A DNA stretch of 64,000 nt from Pseudomonadota bacterium. Its GTDB lineage: Bacteria > Pseudomonadota > Gammaproteobacteria > CALCKW01. The stretch lies in NCBI GenBank assembly GCA_039196715.1, contig JBCCUP010000001.1, forward strand, positions 1-64,000. The letters run 5' to 3'. Of the stretch, positions 8,837 to 16,333 are shown piece by piece (within the stretch, counting starts at the first letter, position 1; every line of letters begins with the position of its first letter). Position numbers and translations under genes: made by a program. The notes below the pieces were generated by a model. That model worked only from the letters and a program-made list of their open reading frames with translations, did not search any database and was not told the origin of the DNA.

Positions 8837-8870
8837 AAAAAAAAACCGCCCTGCTCGGCCGAGAGGGCGG
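8837..8870 (-). terminator. Rho-independent terminator after the polysaccharide export gene
   Basis: On the minus strand CCGCCCT (8870-8864) pairs with AGGGCGG (8852-8846), enclosing the palindrome CTCGGCCGAG with a single bulged G, and is followed by nine T (8845-8837). It lies 19 bases after the export-gene stop at 8890 and 50 bases before the barrel start, so it separates or attenuates the two genes. Confidence 0.88.
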
Positions 8871-8889
8871 CTGCGCAGGCCAGGGCGTA

Positions 8890-9480
8890 TCAGGGTACGA
8901 CGACCACGTCGCCACTGTGTAACACAATGTTCTGATCGAGCCCGCGCCCGCGCTTCACATCGCTGAAGTCGAATCGGTAGACCGTCTGCTCCTGGGTCAG
9001 CGGGTTGCGCCGCTGGATCTGGATGCGGCTTTCAACTGCGTAGGGGGTCATTCCGCCGGCGAGGGTCAGCGCCTGCATGACATCCACGTAACGTCCGAGC
9101 GTGAACTGACCGGGGTTCTGCACCTGGCCGATCACGAACACGGTGTAGCCGGATACCGTCGTGACCGACACCGTCACCACCGCCTCCGGGATGTAGCGTT
9201 CGACGCGGCGACGGATTTCCTCCTGGACCTGCTTGGGCGTCTTCCCCGCGACCGTCAGGTCGCCGGCGAGCGGGAAGGAAATGCCGCCGTCCGGGCGCAC
9301 CAGCACTTCTTTGTCGAGGTCTTCCTCCTTCCAAACCGAGATCTGCAGGACGTCCTCGGGACCGATGCGGTACGCCGGGTTGTTGTCTGTCGCGCCCTCT
9401 GCACGGAGCGACACCGGCGCCAGCCAGACGGCGATGCCGATCAGGAGGGGAAGGAACACGCGAAAAGATTTGTAAACCAT
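8890..9480 (-). CDS. Periplasmic/outer-membrane polysaccharide export protein (Wza-like, single SLBB)
   Basis: This 196-aa protein has a signal peptide (residues 1 to about 28, ending SLRAEG) followed by a Poly_export domain starting YRIGPEDVLQISVWKEEDL, containing VRPDGGISFPLAGDLTVAGK, and an SLBB-like segment VFVIGQVQNPGQFTLG near residue 115. This is the short form of the Wza family that lines the periplasmic and outer-membrane part of an export channel. There is no lipobox Cys at the cleavage site, so it is not obviously a lipoprotein. It stands upstream of the barrel and sugar-nucleotide genes on the same strand, which supports an exopolysaccharide or capsule export role. Confidence 0.9.
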   Translation of the reverse strand: MVYKSFRVFLPLLIGIAVWLAPVSLRAEGATDNNPAYRIGPEDVLQISVWKEEDLDKEVLVRPDGGISFPLAGDLTVAGKTPKQVQEEIRRRVERYIPEAVVTVSVTTVSGYTVFVIGQVQNPGQFTLGRYVDVMQALTLAGGMTPYAVESRIQIQRRNPLTQEQTVYRFDFSDVKRGRGLDQNIVLHSGDVVVVP

Positions 9481-9673
9481 TGACTCTCTTAGCCTTTATC
9501 CATTGTCCGGCCCGTTGGTGGTCCACGTCGGAGGGTGGACAACCCCGCCCTGGCACCCGCGGGCTTCGCCGCCGTTTGCCGAGCTGCCTAGATCATAGAC
9601 CCTCGGGGCACACTCGACGCCGATCAGCGCTTACGTGCTGCTGCGTAGTCAGACCGCCGACCCCGGCTGAAAT
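9481..9673. other. Leader of the polysaccharide export gene with a possible -10 box
   Basis: No gene is seen in this stretch. On the minus strand TATGAT (9597-9592) is a 5/6 match to a sigma-70 -10 box about 112 bases before the export-gene start, giving a long leader. No good -35 box lies 16-18 bases upstream, so the promoter call is weak. Together with the small open frame (9674-9940) and 9941-10062, this is the longest gene-poor part of the polysaccharide region. Confidence 0.35.
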
Positions 9674-9940
9674 TCACTTTGCCCGGTCGGACTCGGCCGG
9701 GCGCACGGGCCGCCGCATGATCGCCACAGCCGCGAGCGCCGCCACAATGACCACGATCAGCATGCTGAACCCGAGGCCGGGTGACGACGCGTCCGCCGCT
9801 ACCGCGCCGTGCGCGCCATCGACCTGCACCAGCGCCTCGGTGGCGGGCACCTCGACATCGCGCAGCTCGGCCACCCGAGCGACCTGAGCGGGCGAGTCAG
9901 GCGTCTCGGAACGGTGTAGTCGTTCTGTTTCCACATCCAT
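9674..9940 (-). CDS. Possible 88-aa single-pass membrane protein
   Basis: A short open frame with an acidic N-terminal part and one strong hydrophobic segment (GFSMLIVVIVAALAAVAIM, residues 57-75) followed by RRPVRP. The layout resembles a tail-anchored or C-terminally sorted protein, but no sorting motif I know is present. It lies between the Ig-repeat lipoprotein and the polysaccharide export gene on the same strand. Translation-start support is weak: GGAG is only one base from the ATG. It could be a real small gene or chance. Confidence 0.35.
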   Translation of the reverse strand: MDVETERLHRSETPDSPAQVARVAELRDVEVPATEALVQVDGAHGAVAADASSPGLGFSMLIVVIVAALAAVAIMRRPVRPAESDRAK

Positions 9941-9992
9941 ACTCCAGCCGACGACCCACGAACTGTCTTTTCACGGGCTGTGTGAACCGTTA

Positions 9993-10027
9993 TCGGCGAT
10001 CAGCGCGTCGCGCTGAACCGTCGCCGA
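9993..10027 (-). other. Long imperfect hairpin after the Ig-repeat lipoprotein gene
   Basis: TCGGCGA (9993-9999) pairs with TCGCCGA (10021-10027) and encloses CAGCG...CGCTG, giving a two-part stem 36 bases after the lipoprotein stop. No T-run follows on the minus strand (TAACGG), so it is not a standard intrinsic terminator. It may protect the 3' end of the message. Confidence 0.4.
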
Positions 10028-10062
10028 AGCCGACCCGGTCTGATCCGGCGCCTCGCGGCCGG

Positions 10063-12177
10063 TCAGTCGCCGGCGTCGTCACCGCCGCCACCATCACCAC
10101 CATCACCATCACCACCGTCGCCGTCGCCGCCGTCACCGTCATTGACTGGCGCCGTGACCGTGACCGTGACCAGCCCCGTCGCGGTGGCCTGCCCGTCGGA
10201 GACCACGAAGCTCAACTCGCGCACGCCGGGCGCACCCGGCGTGTAGACAATGTCACTGCCGTCGCTCGAGAGGCTACCGGCCGGGTCCTCCGACCCGACC
10301 GCGAAGGCGACGCTGTCGAGCGTCAGGGTGTCGCCCACGTCGGCATCGCTCGCCGATCCCTCGAGCACCACATCAAAACGCAACTCGGTGCCGACCACCG
10401 CAGACGCCACCCCGAGGTCATTGGCCACCGGCGGCGTGTTGGGCAGGGTGACCTCCACGGTCACCGTGCTGGACGCGGCGGCGTCCCCGTCGCTGACGGT
10501 GTAGTCGATCACGTGCATCCCCGCCACACCGGGGGTGTAGACGAGCTGCGTACCACCGGGCAAGTCGACGGTACCCGTGGTGTCCAGGCTGCTCGGTACC
10601 AGCGCAGCACTTGTGAGCGTCACCGCGTCACCGTCCGGATCGGAGACCGCACCGGCTGATGCAAGATCGATGTCCAGGGCCGAACCGAGCACGACGGTCG
10701 CGGTCAGCGGCGCGGCCGCAGGCGGCGCGTTGGGCGCGGCAACACTGACATCCAGCGTGGCCCGGCCGGTGAGGTCGCCGTCGCCGGCGAGAATCCGCAC
10801 GTCGGTCTGACCGGGCCCATCAGCCGTGATGTCGACCTGCACGTTGCCGGGCAGGCCCGCTGCCGTCGTCAGGGTGACCGTCGCGGATGCCACCCCGGCG
10901 GTGGTTGAGCGCGTGTCGAGCACCAAATCCGCCAACGGCGTTTCGACGTCGGACACGTTGACGTACACCGTTGTGTTGTCACCCGGCGCGGCGAAATCGA
11001 CCTCACTGCTGCCCACCAGATCGACACTGGGCCGGTCGTTGACCGAATCGACCGTCACCACGACGGTACCCGCCACGGTGGCACCTGCGATATCGCGCAC
11101 CACATAGCTGAACCGGTCTTCTCCGAAAAAGTGCGTGTCGGGGGTGTAGCGTACGAAGCCGGTCTCGAAAAACAGCGTGCCATTGCTCGGGGCTTCGGCC
11201 TGCCCGACCGTGTGCATCTCGAGCGCGTCTCCGTCGGCGTCGCTCGCAAGATCCGATACCGGCAACTGCAGTGCCGTGTCTTCCGGTGTATTCGGCTCGG
11301 GGTTGAGCGCAACCGGTGCCTGGTTGCTGCCCTGCTGAACAATGTTCAACGAGACTGTGGTGACCCCACTCGTGTTGATGCCGTCGTTCAGTCGGTAACT
11401 GAAAGTGTCCTGCATGCCGGCCACAGCTACAGCCACCGGGTCATAGCGAAAGCCGCCGTCGTCAGCGAGGACGAAGTTGCCGTTGTGCAACACCGGCGCC
11501 GAAACGAGCTCGGCGACAAGGCAGCCGTTGGCGGCGAGCCCTGCCTCGAGAATGTCGAAGTCGTCCTGGTCGTTCTGCATGACACCGTCACGCACGGCCG
11601 CGGTGCAGTCGTCGTTGAACACGGTGCCTGACACCACACGCTCGGTACGATACTCGACATTGAAGGTATCGGCCTGCGCTACCGGTGCGTCACTGATCGA
11701 GCGCAGGCACAGGGTGAAGTCCTCGGTCGCCGATGCCGCGTCGGTGTCGGACAGGGTAAGGCGGTACCGGTACGCGGTCGGTTTTTGCAATGCCGGCACC
11801 GTCACGCTGTAGTTCATGCTACCGGCCGCCGACTCGGTGAAGCCGACGGCGCAGTCCGTGACGCCCGCGGCACAGGCACCCTCGATGTCTTCGGCGTAGT
11901 CTGTCGGCCCAAACGCCGCCATCTCGGAAAACGCGCTCGCGCAGCTCTCGGCGAGCGCGGCTCCGGTTTCCAGCACGGCGAAATCGACAAACACCAGATT
12001 GCCGTCACTGTCAGCGCTCGACAAATCGATTGAGAACGTGGCCCGCTCGTCGATGACACGCGACTCGAGCAACACCCGTGGCGCCGAATTGGTCTGTCGC
12101 CCGGTGGAATCCACCCAGCCGCAGCCCGCAACCAGCGCAGCCAGCACACCCACCACAACCCTTTGCACACCGCCCAT
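10063..12177 (-). CDS. Large surface lipoprotein with tandem Ig/cadherin-like repeats and an Asp-Gly tail
   Basis: This 704-aa protein begins with a lipoprotein signal (LAALVAGC, lipidated Cys19). After a first domain it carries at least three to four repeats of about 100 residues. Each starts NxxPxA (NQAPVALN, NAPPAAAP, NTPPVAND), has a central DxDGD or DADVGD motif and ends in a YTPG...VSDG strand, a pattern of bacterial Ig-like/cadherin-like folds that often bind Ca2+. The C-terminus is a low-complexity tail of about 25 residues, almost only Gly and Asp. Start 12177 has AGAGG 9 bases upstream. It lies upstream of the polysaccharide export gene on the same strand. Adhesion or matrix binding is inferred; no catalytic motif is seen. 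Confidence 0.82.
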   Translation of the reverse strand: MGGVQRVVVGVLAALVAGCGWVDSTGRQTNSAPRVLLESRVIDERATFSIDLSSADSDGNLVFVDFAVLETGAALAESCASAFSEMAAFGPTDYAEDIEGACAAGVTDCAVGFTESAAGSMNYSVTVPALQKPTAYRYRLTLSDTDAASATEDFTLCLRSISDAPVAQADTFNVEYRTERVVSGTVFNDDCTAAVRDGVMQNDQDDFDILEAGLAANGCLVAELVSAPVLHNGNFVLADDGGFRYDPVAVAVAGMQDTFSYRLNDGINTSGVTTVSLNIVQQGSNQAPVALNPEPNTPEDTALQLPVSDLASDADGDALEMHTVGQAEAPSNGTLFFETGFVRYTPDTHFFGEDRFSYVVRDIAGATVAGTVVVTVDSVNDRPSVDLVGSSEVDFAAPGDNTTVYVNVSDVETPLADLVLDTRSTTAGVASATVTLTTAAGLPGNVQVDITADGPGQTDVRILAGDGDLTGRATLDVSVAAPNAPPAAAPLTATVVLGSALDIDLASAGAVSDPDGDAVTLTSAALVPSSLDTTGTVDLPGGTQLVYTPGVAGMHVIDYTVSDGDAAASSTVTVEVTLPNTPPVANDLGVASAVVGTELRFDVVLEGSASDADVGDTLTLDSVAFAVGSEDPAGSLSSDGSDIVYTPGAPGVRELSFVVSDGQATATGLVTVTVTAPVNDGDGGDGDGGDGDGGDGGGGDDAGD

Positions 12178-12611
12178 CGAGCTGACCTCTGATACAGACA
12201 CACTCCGCAGCACGGGTGTGCCAAAACACCCCGTCAACCACGGTTTCTCATGCGGTTATCGGTCGTTCGGTGAAAAAGTGTTGCCTGCAGTAGCGATTCG
12301 GTCGATTCCCCTTCGCTCGGCACGCCGACCCTGAACGCGGCCAACGGTCTCGGGCCAGTGTTGCAGCGCACCCAACGCCACATTGCAAGGTGGTCAGGCG
12401 CGCCACGCATCGGCGCTGCAGTGCACAAAAAACGGGCAGCGCACAACGGCACTGCACCGCAGATGGGCAGGCCTTGCGCCGTTGCGCGCTGCGGTCTCCC
12501 GCCCGCTGGTATTTCACGCACTGAATCAGTAGGGTGGTGTGAGGCGCGGGCGTCCAGACAGGGCCTCCTCTCTCACCCACGCGCCAGTAAAACCACCTAG
12601 GAGATATTGGA
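12178..12611. promoter_or_regulatory. Divergent intergenic region between the Ig lipoprotein and proX-like genes
   Basis: No gene is seen in these 434 bases. The direct repeat GCAGCGCAC occurs at 12363-12371 and 12436-12444, and an inverted pair GCAGTGC (12418-12424)/GCACTGC (12449-12455) lies between and beside them; these are candidate regulator sites. Closer to proX, GTGAG/CTCAC (12539-12543/12572-12576) and GGCGCG/CGCGCC (12543-12548/12580-12585) can form alternative leader stems. AGGAG (12599-12603) is a good ribosome site for proX. No confident -35/-10 pair or known riboswitch was found. Confidence 0.4.
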
Positions 12612-13568
12612 ATGCGATCGAAGACCCTTCTTGCGATCAGTTGCGCGACAGCCATGTCGGGTTTCACCACGGTAGCGAATGCGGCAGACGTCGTCATTGG
12701 CGTGCCCAACTGGCCGTCGGTGCTCGCCACCGCCCACGTGCTCAAGGTTGCCATGGAAAACAACCTCGGACTCGAAGTCGAGTTGCAGAACGGCACCAAC
12801 CCGGTCGTGTTCGAAGCCATGGATTCAGGCTCCATGCACGTGCACCCGGAAGTGTGGTTGCCGAACCAGACCAACCTGAACAACACCTACGTTCAGGAAA
12901 AGAAAACCGTGCTGATGAACCCGAACGGGGTTGCAGGCGATCAGGCCATGTGCGTAACCAAGGGCACCGCCGAGCGCACCGGCATCGAAAACCTCAGCGA
13001 CCTCAGCGACCCGGAGATGGCGAAGAACTTCGACACCGACGGCGACGGCATGGGAGAGATCTGGATCGGCGCTGCCGGCTGGGCCTCGACCAACGTCGAG
13101 AAGATCCGCGCAAAGTCCTACGGCTACGACGCGACCATGACGCTGAAGGAAATGGACGAGACCCTCGCGCTGGCCGAAGTGGATGCCGCCGTTGCACAGG
13201 ACGAAAACATCGTCTTCTTCTGCTACACACCGCACCACATGTTCGCGCTCCACGAGTTGCAAATCTTGAAGGAGCCGGCCTACGAGGATTCGAAATGGAC
13301 GGTCGTTCAGCCGACCGATGACCCCGAGTGGCTTGAGAAATCGGACGCGGCCGTCGCCTGGAACACCGCGTACCTGCACATCCACTACGCTGCTTCGCTC
13401 GAGAGTGATCAGCCGGAAGCCGCGGCCATGCTGGCCAACGTCTCGTTGGACACCGACGTGGTGTCGAGCATGACCTACGCGCTGGTGGTCGAAAAGCAGG
13501 ACCCGGCCGAGTTCGCAGCCAAGTGGGTTGAGGACAACGCTGAGCTCGTCGACAGCTGGCTGCAGTAA
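12612..13568 (+). CDS. ABC transporter substrate-binding protein, ProX/OpuAC family
   Basis: This 318-aa periplasmic protein binds a small cation such as a betaine and delivers it to the membrane permease encoded downstream. A signal peptide (residues 1-24, ending VANA) precedes the OpuAC domain, starting DVVIGVPNWPSVLATAHVLK. Family features include HVHPEVWLPNQ, GAAGWASTN and several Trp/Tyr that may form an aromatic cage. A DTDGDGMGE loop (about residue 142) resembles a Ca2+ loop. The start has AGGAG 8 bases upstream. It heads an importer cluster with ATPase, permease and an amidinohydrolase-fold enzyme. The ligand is not certain: betaine is the family default, but the last gene hints at a guanidino compound. 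Confidence 0.9.
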   Translation: MRSKTLLAISCATAMSGFTTVANAADVVIGVPNWPSVLATAHVLKVAMENNLGLEVELQNGTNPVVFEAMDSGSMHVHPEVWLPNQTNLNNTYVQEKKTVLMNPNGVAGDQAMCVTKGTAERTGIENLSDLSDPEMAKNFDTDGDGMGEIWIGAAGWASTNVEKIRAKSYGYDATMTLKEMDETLALAEVDAAVAQDENIVFFCYTPHHMFALHELQILKEPAYEDSKWTVVQPTDDPEWLEKSDAAVAWNTAYLHIHYAASLESDQPEAAAMLANVSLDTDVVSSMTYALVVEKQDPAEFAAKWVEDNAELVDSWLQ

Positions 13569-13593
13569 CGCCCTCGACGCATTGACGTCACTC

Positions 13594-13625
13594 GGACACC
13601 GGCCGCCGTCTCGCGGTCGGTGTCC
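13594..13625 (+). other. Intercistronic hairpin between the binding-protein and ATPase genes
   Basis: GGACACCG (13594-13601) pairs with CGGTGTCC (13618-13625) and an inner CCGC/GCGG extends the stem. No T-run follows. Hairpins in this position commonly protect the upstream binding-protein message from 3' decay, so that more binding protein than ATPase is made. That role is inferred. Confidence 0.55.
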
Positions 13626-13661
13626 CCTCCCCCCTTCCCGCAAGCCAACGGTGGTTTCGTT

Positions 13662-14711
13662 ATGAGCGATGACGTCATCGTTCTCGAGAACGTCTGGAAG
13701 ATTTTCGGCGAACGCGCCGACGAGGCGCTCAAGGCAATCGAATCGCGCGGCCTCGGCAAGCCCGAGGTGCTCGAGGAATTCGCGTGTGTGGTCGGCATTG
13801 CCGATTGCTCCTTTTCTGTCAAACGTGGCGAGATCTTCTGCGTCATGGGCTTGTCCGGGTCCGGCAAGTCCACCATGGTGCGGCACCTCAACCGCTTGAT
13901 CGAACCGACGGCGGGCAAGATCACCATGCTCGGCAAGGACGTGCTTGCAATGGGCTCGAGCGAGTTGCGCGAGTTGCGCGCGAAGCACATCGGGATGGTG
14001 TTTCAACACATGGCACTGCTCCCGCACCGCACCGTCCGCGACAACGTCGCCTTTCCGCTGCAAGTGCGCGGCGAGCCAAAGTCTCGCCGTTGGCAAGTGT
14101 CGCAAGACTGCTTGAACCGCGTGAACCTCGACGGCTATGAGGACCGTTTCCCGAGCGAACTGTCGGGTGGCATGCAGCAGCGTGTGGGCCTGGCGAGGGC
14201 ACTCGCCTCCGACCCCGAAGTGCTGCTGATGGACGAGCCTTTTTCGGCACTCGATCCACTCATCCGACGGCAATTGCAGGACCAGTTCATGGCGTTGTCT
14301 GCGGAGATGAACAAGACCACCGTGTTCATCACGCACGACCTCGACGAGGCGATCCGCATCGGCAACCGCATTGCGATCATGAAAGACGGCCGCATCGTGC
14401 AGATCGGCACGCCGGAGGAAATCGTCACCCAGCCCGCTGACCAGTACGTCAAGGACTTCGTCGAGGGTATCTCCAGGCTCAAGCTGGTGTTCGCGCACAC
14501 GATCATGGAGCCGATCGCGGACTTCACACCCGGTCCGACCGACAACCTGTCGGAGAGCCCGAGGGCGCACCACGGTACCGACCTCGATCACCTCATCGAC
14601 ATTTCCATCACCACCGAGCAACCGATCATCATCGTCGACGACGACGACGCGGATGTCGGCGTGATTACGCGCGCGACACTGCTCAGGGGCATTCAGGGAG
14701 GCAAGGCATGA
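13662..14711 (+). CDS. ABC transporter ATPase, ProV/OpuAA family
   Basis: This 349-aa cytoplasmic ATPase energises the importer. Walker A GLSGSGKST is at residues 63-71, the Q-loop at VFQHMALLPHRTV, the signature LSGGMQQRVGLARAL near 166, and Walker B LLMDEPFSALDPL follows. Between residues 15 and 45 is the extra helix (EALKAIESRGL...VLEEF) typical of the ProV subgroup, before CSFSVKRGEIF. The C-terminus has only a short, divergent regulatory region and ends with a VDDDDADVGVI segment. The start at 13662 is chosen because the open stretch upstream lacks domain content. It overlaps the permease gene as ATGA. Confidence 0.92.
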   Translation: MSDDVIVLENVWKIFGERADEALKAIESRGLGKPEVLEEFACVVGIADCSFSVKRGEIFCVMGLSGSGKSTMVRHLNRLIEPTAGKITMLGKDVLAMGSSELRELRAKHIGMVFQHMALLPHRTVRDNVAFPLQVRGEPKSRRWQVSQDCLNRVNLDGYEDRFPSELSGGMQQRVGLARALASDPEVLLMDEPFSALDPLIRRQLQDQFMALSAEMNKTTVFITHDLDEAIRIGNRIAIMKDGRIVQIGTPEEIVTQPADQYVKDFVEGISRLKLVFAHTIMEPIADFTPGPTDNLSESPRAHHGTDLDHLIDISITTEQPIIIVDDDDADVGVITRATLLRGIQGGKA

Positions 14712-16285
14712 GCACCGACACGGGTCTGGAAGCCGGACCACGCTCGCTTGACGCGTCGGTCGACGAATTCGTCCAGGAGAACGTGCCCTACTACACCGCG
14801 GCTTTCGCCAAAATACAAGGCGCAACCGGGCTGGTGTTCTCCTGGAATCTCCACGCGGCCTTGCTCGGCCCGATCTGGGCCGCATTTCGCGGTATCTGGG
14901 GCTTTTTCTGGACCTTTCTCGTGCTCGAGCTGTTTGCCCTGGTGCAGATGGGCCGCGGCCTCTGGGGCGAGCTCGGGTCGGATCAACTGGCGCGGGTCGA
15001 AAAACTCACCGCCAACATTGCCAAGCGCGAACAACAGGCCGCCGAGTTGCTTGCGGCGGGCGACGCGGCCGGAGCAGCCGCCAAACAGAAAATCGCCGAC
15101 AACCTGAAGCGCGTGGCCGAGGGCGCCATCGAGAAAGCCGAACTTGCCAGCGCCGAAGCCACCTCGATCTTTCTGACCGGCCTCGCGCTGATCGTCGTCG
15201 TCAAGTTGCTAGAGGGCTTCTACGCCAACATCGCCTACGAGAAGCAATACCTGACCTGGCGCGCCAAACCCGACAGCGTGCAGAAGGGCACCAGCCGCAA
15301 CAGCCTCTGGTTCGGCGGCCTGATGCTGCTGGCAATCTGGCCGCTGACCCTCTTTCGCTTCACGGTCTCGGACGCCGACGGCAAACTAGCCGCGCTCACC
15401 GGCGGCTTTCTCGGTGAGAAAATTCCCCTGACCGAATTCCCGGTTGGCCGCGAGTACCTCGCCGCCCTCGCCAAAAAGGGCGACGCCGGCTTCGACTGGC
15501 TGGCCTTGCATTTCAGCGACGTGTTCGATGGCATCACCGCGGGCATCCGCGCGGTGCTCGACGGGCTGGAGATCATCCTCATCGAAACCCCCTGGCCGGT
15601 CGTGATGATCGTGATCGTGGTGATGGCCTTTCGCCTCGCCGGGCCACGCGTTGCGATTTTCACAGCCGCCTCGCTCGCCTACCTTGCGTTCATGGGGCTC
15701 TGGGAGATCTCGATGATCACGGTTGCCCTCATTGGTGCCGGTGCTGCGTTGTGTATCGTGATCGGTATTCCGCTCGGAATCTGGTTCGGCAAATCGCGCC
15801 GCGCCTATGCCCTCGCCGAGCCGGTGCTGGATTTCATGCAGACCATGCCGGCCTTTGTCTACCTGATCCCGATCATCGCGTTCTTCGGCACCGGCAAACC
15901 ACCCGGGGTGCTCGCCACCCTGATCTTCGCGATGCCGCCGGTCATCCGCTTGACCGCGCTCGGCATGCGTGGGGTACCCGAGACCACCAAGGAAGCCGCC
16001 GTCGCGTTCGGGTGCTCGAAGTGGCAACTGCTGCGCAACGTCGAACTGCCGCTGGCGCTGCCCTCGATCATGACCGGCGTGAACCAGACCATCCTCATGT
16101 CGTTGAGCATGGTCGTGATTGCCTCCCTGATTGGTGCCGAGGGCCTCGGCGCGTTGATCCTCGAGGCGCTACAGTACGCAGCCAAGGGCCAGGGCCTGCT
16201 TGGCGGCCTTGCCATCCTGTTGTGCGCCATGGTCATCGACCGCATCGCACAGGGCATGTACCGCCGCAAGGTCGGTGGCCACTGA
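14708..16285 (+). CDS. ABC transporter permease, ProW family, with a DUF2628-like N-terminal half
   Basis: This 525-aa inner-membrane protein has its permease part in the last 270 residues (TWPVV-type start, then GIPLGIWFGKSRRAY, MQTMPAFVYLIPI and the EAA loop TKEAAVAFGCSKWQLLRNVELP). The first 230 residues are unusual for ProW: FSWNLHAALLGPIWAAFRG and EGFYANIAYEKQYLTWR resemble the two ends of a DUF2628-like membrane domain. They flank an Ala/Glu/Lys-rich stretch (residues 92-153) likely to be a coiled coil. The start overlaps the ATPase stop as ATGA. The importer probably serves a betaine-like or guanidino-containing solute. The N-terminal part may sense osmotic state or assemble the complex; no evidence decides this. 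Confidence 0.88.
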   Translation: MSTDTGLEAGPRSLDASVDEFVQENVPYYTAAFAKIQGATGLVFSWNLHAALLGPIWAAFRGIWGFFWTFLVLELFALVQMGRGLWGELGSDQLARVEKLTANIAKREQQAAELLAAGDAAGAAAKQKIADNLKRVAEGAIEKAELASAEATSIFLTGLALIVVVKLLEGFYANIAYEKQYLTWRAKPDSVQKGTSRNSLWFGGLMLLAIWPLTLFRFTVSDADGKLAALTGGFLGEKIPLTEFPVGREYLAALAKKGDAGFDWLALHFSDVFDGITAGIRAVLDGLEIILIETPWPVVMIVIVVMAFRLAGPRVAIFTAASLAYLAFMGLWEISMITVALIGAGAALCIVIGIPLGIWFGKSRRAYALAEPVLDFMQTMPAFVYLIPIIAFFGTGKPPGVLATLIFAMPPVIRLTALGMRGVPETTKEAAVAFGCSKWQLLRNVELPLALPSIMTGVNQTILMSLSMVVIASLIGAEGLGALILEALQYAAKGQGLLGGLAILLCAMVIDRIAQGMYRRKVGGH

Positions 16286-16333
16286 GCACGCCGACCACCG
16301 TGACACGATCGCATCGGATCTGATAGCGCAGCC

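Noticed and set aside
10063-10140. Short repeats (accacc/gtcgcc) as a possible CRISPR or microsatellite
   Set aside because: They are in frame and encode the Gly/Asp tail of the lipoprotein; there are no spacers of constant length.
12478-12611. Riboswitch before the proX-like gene
   Set aside because: Stems can be drawn, but no consensus core of a known class (guanidine, glycine, SAM) was recognised.
12825-14885. 686-codon open frame antisense to the importer genes
   Set aside because: It crosses three real genes with clear motifs; composition is Arg/Val/His-rich and no domain is seen.
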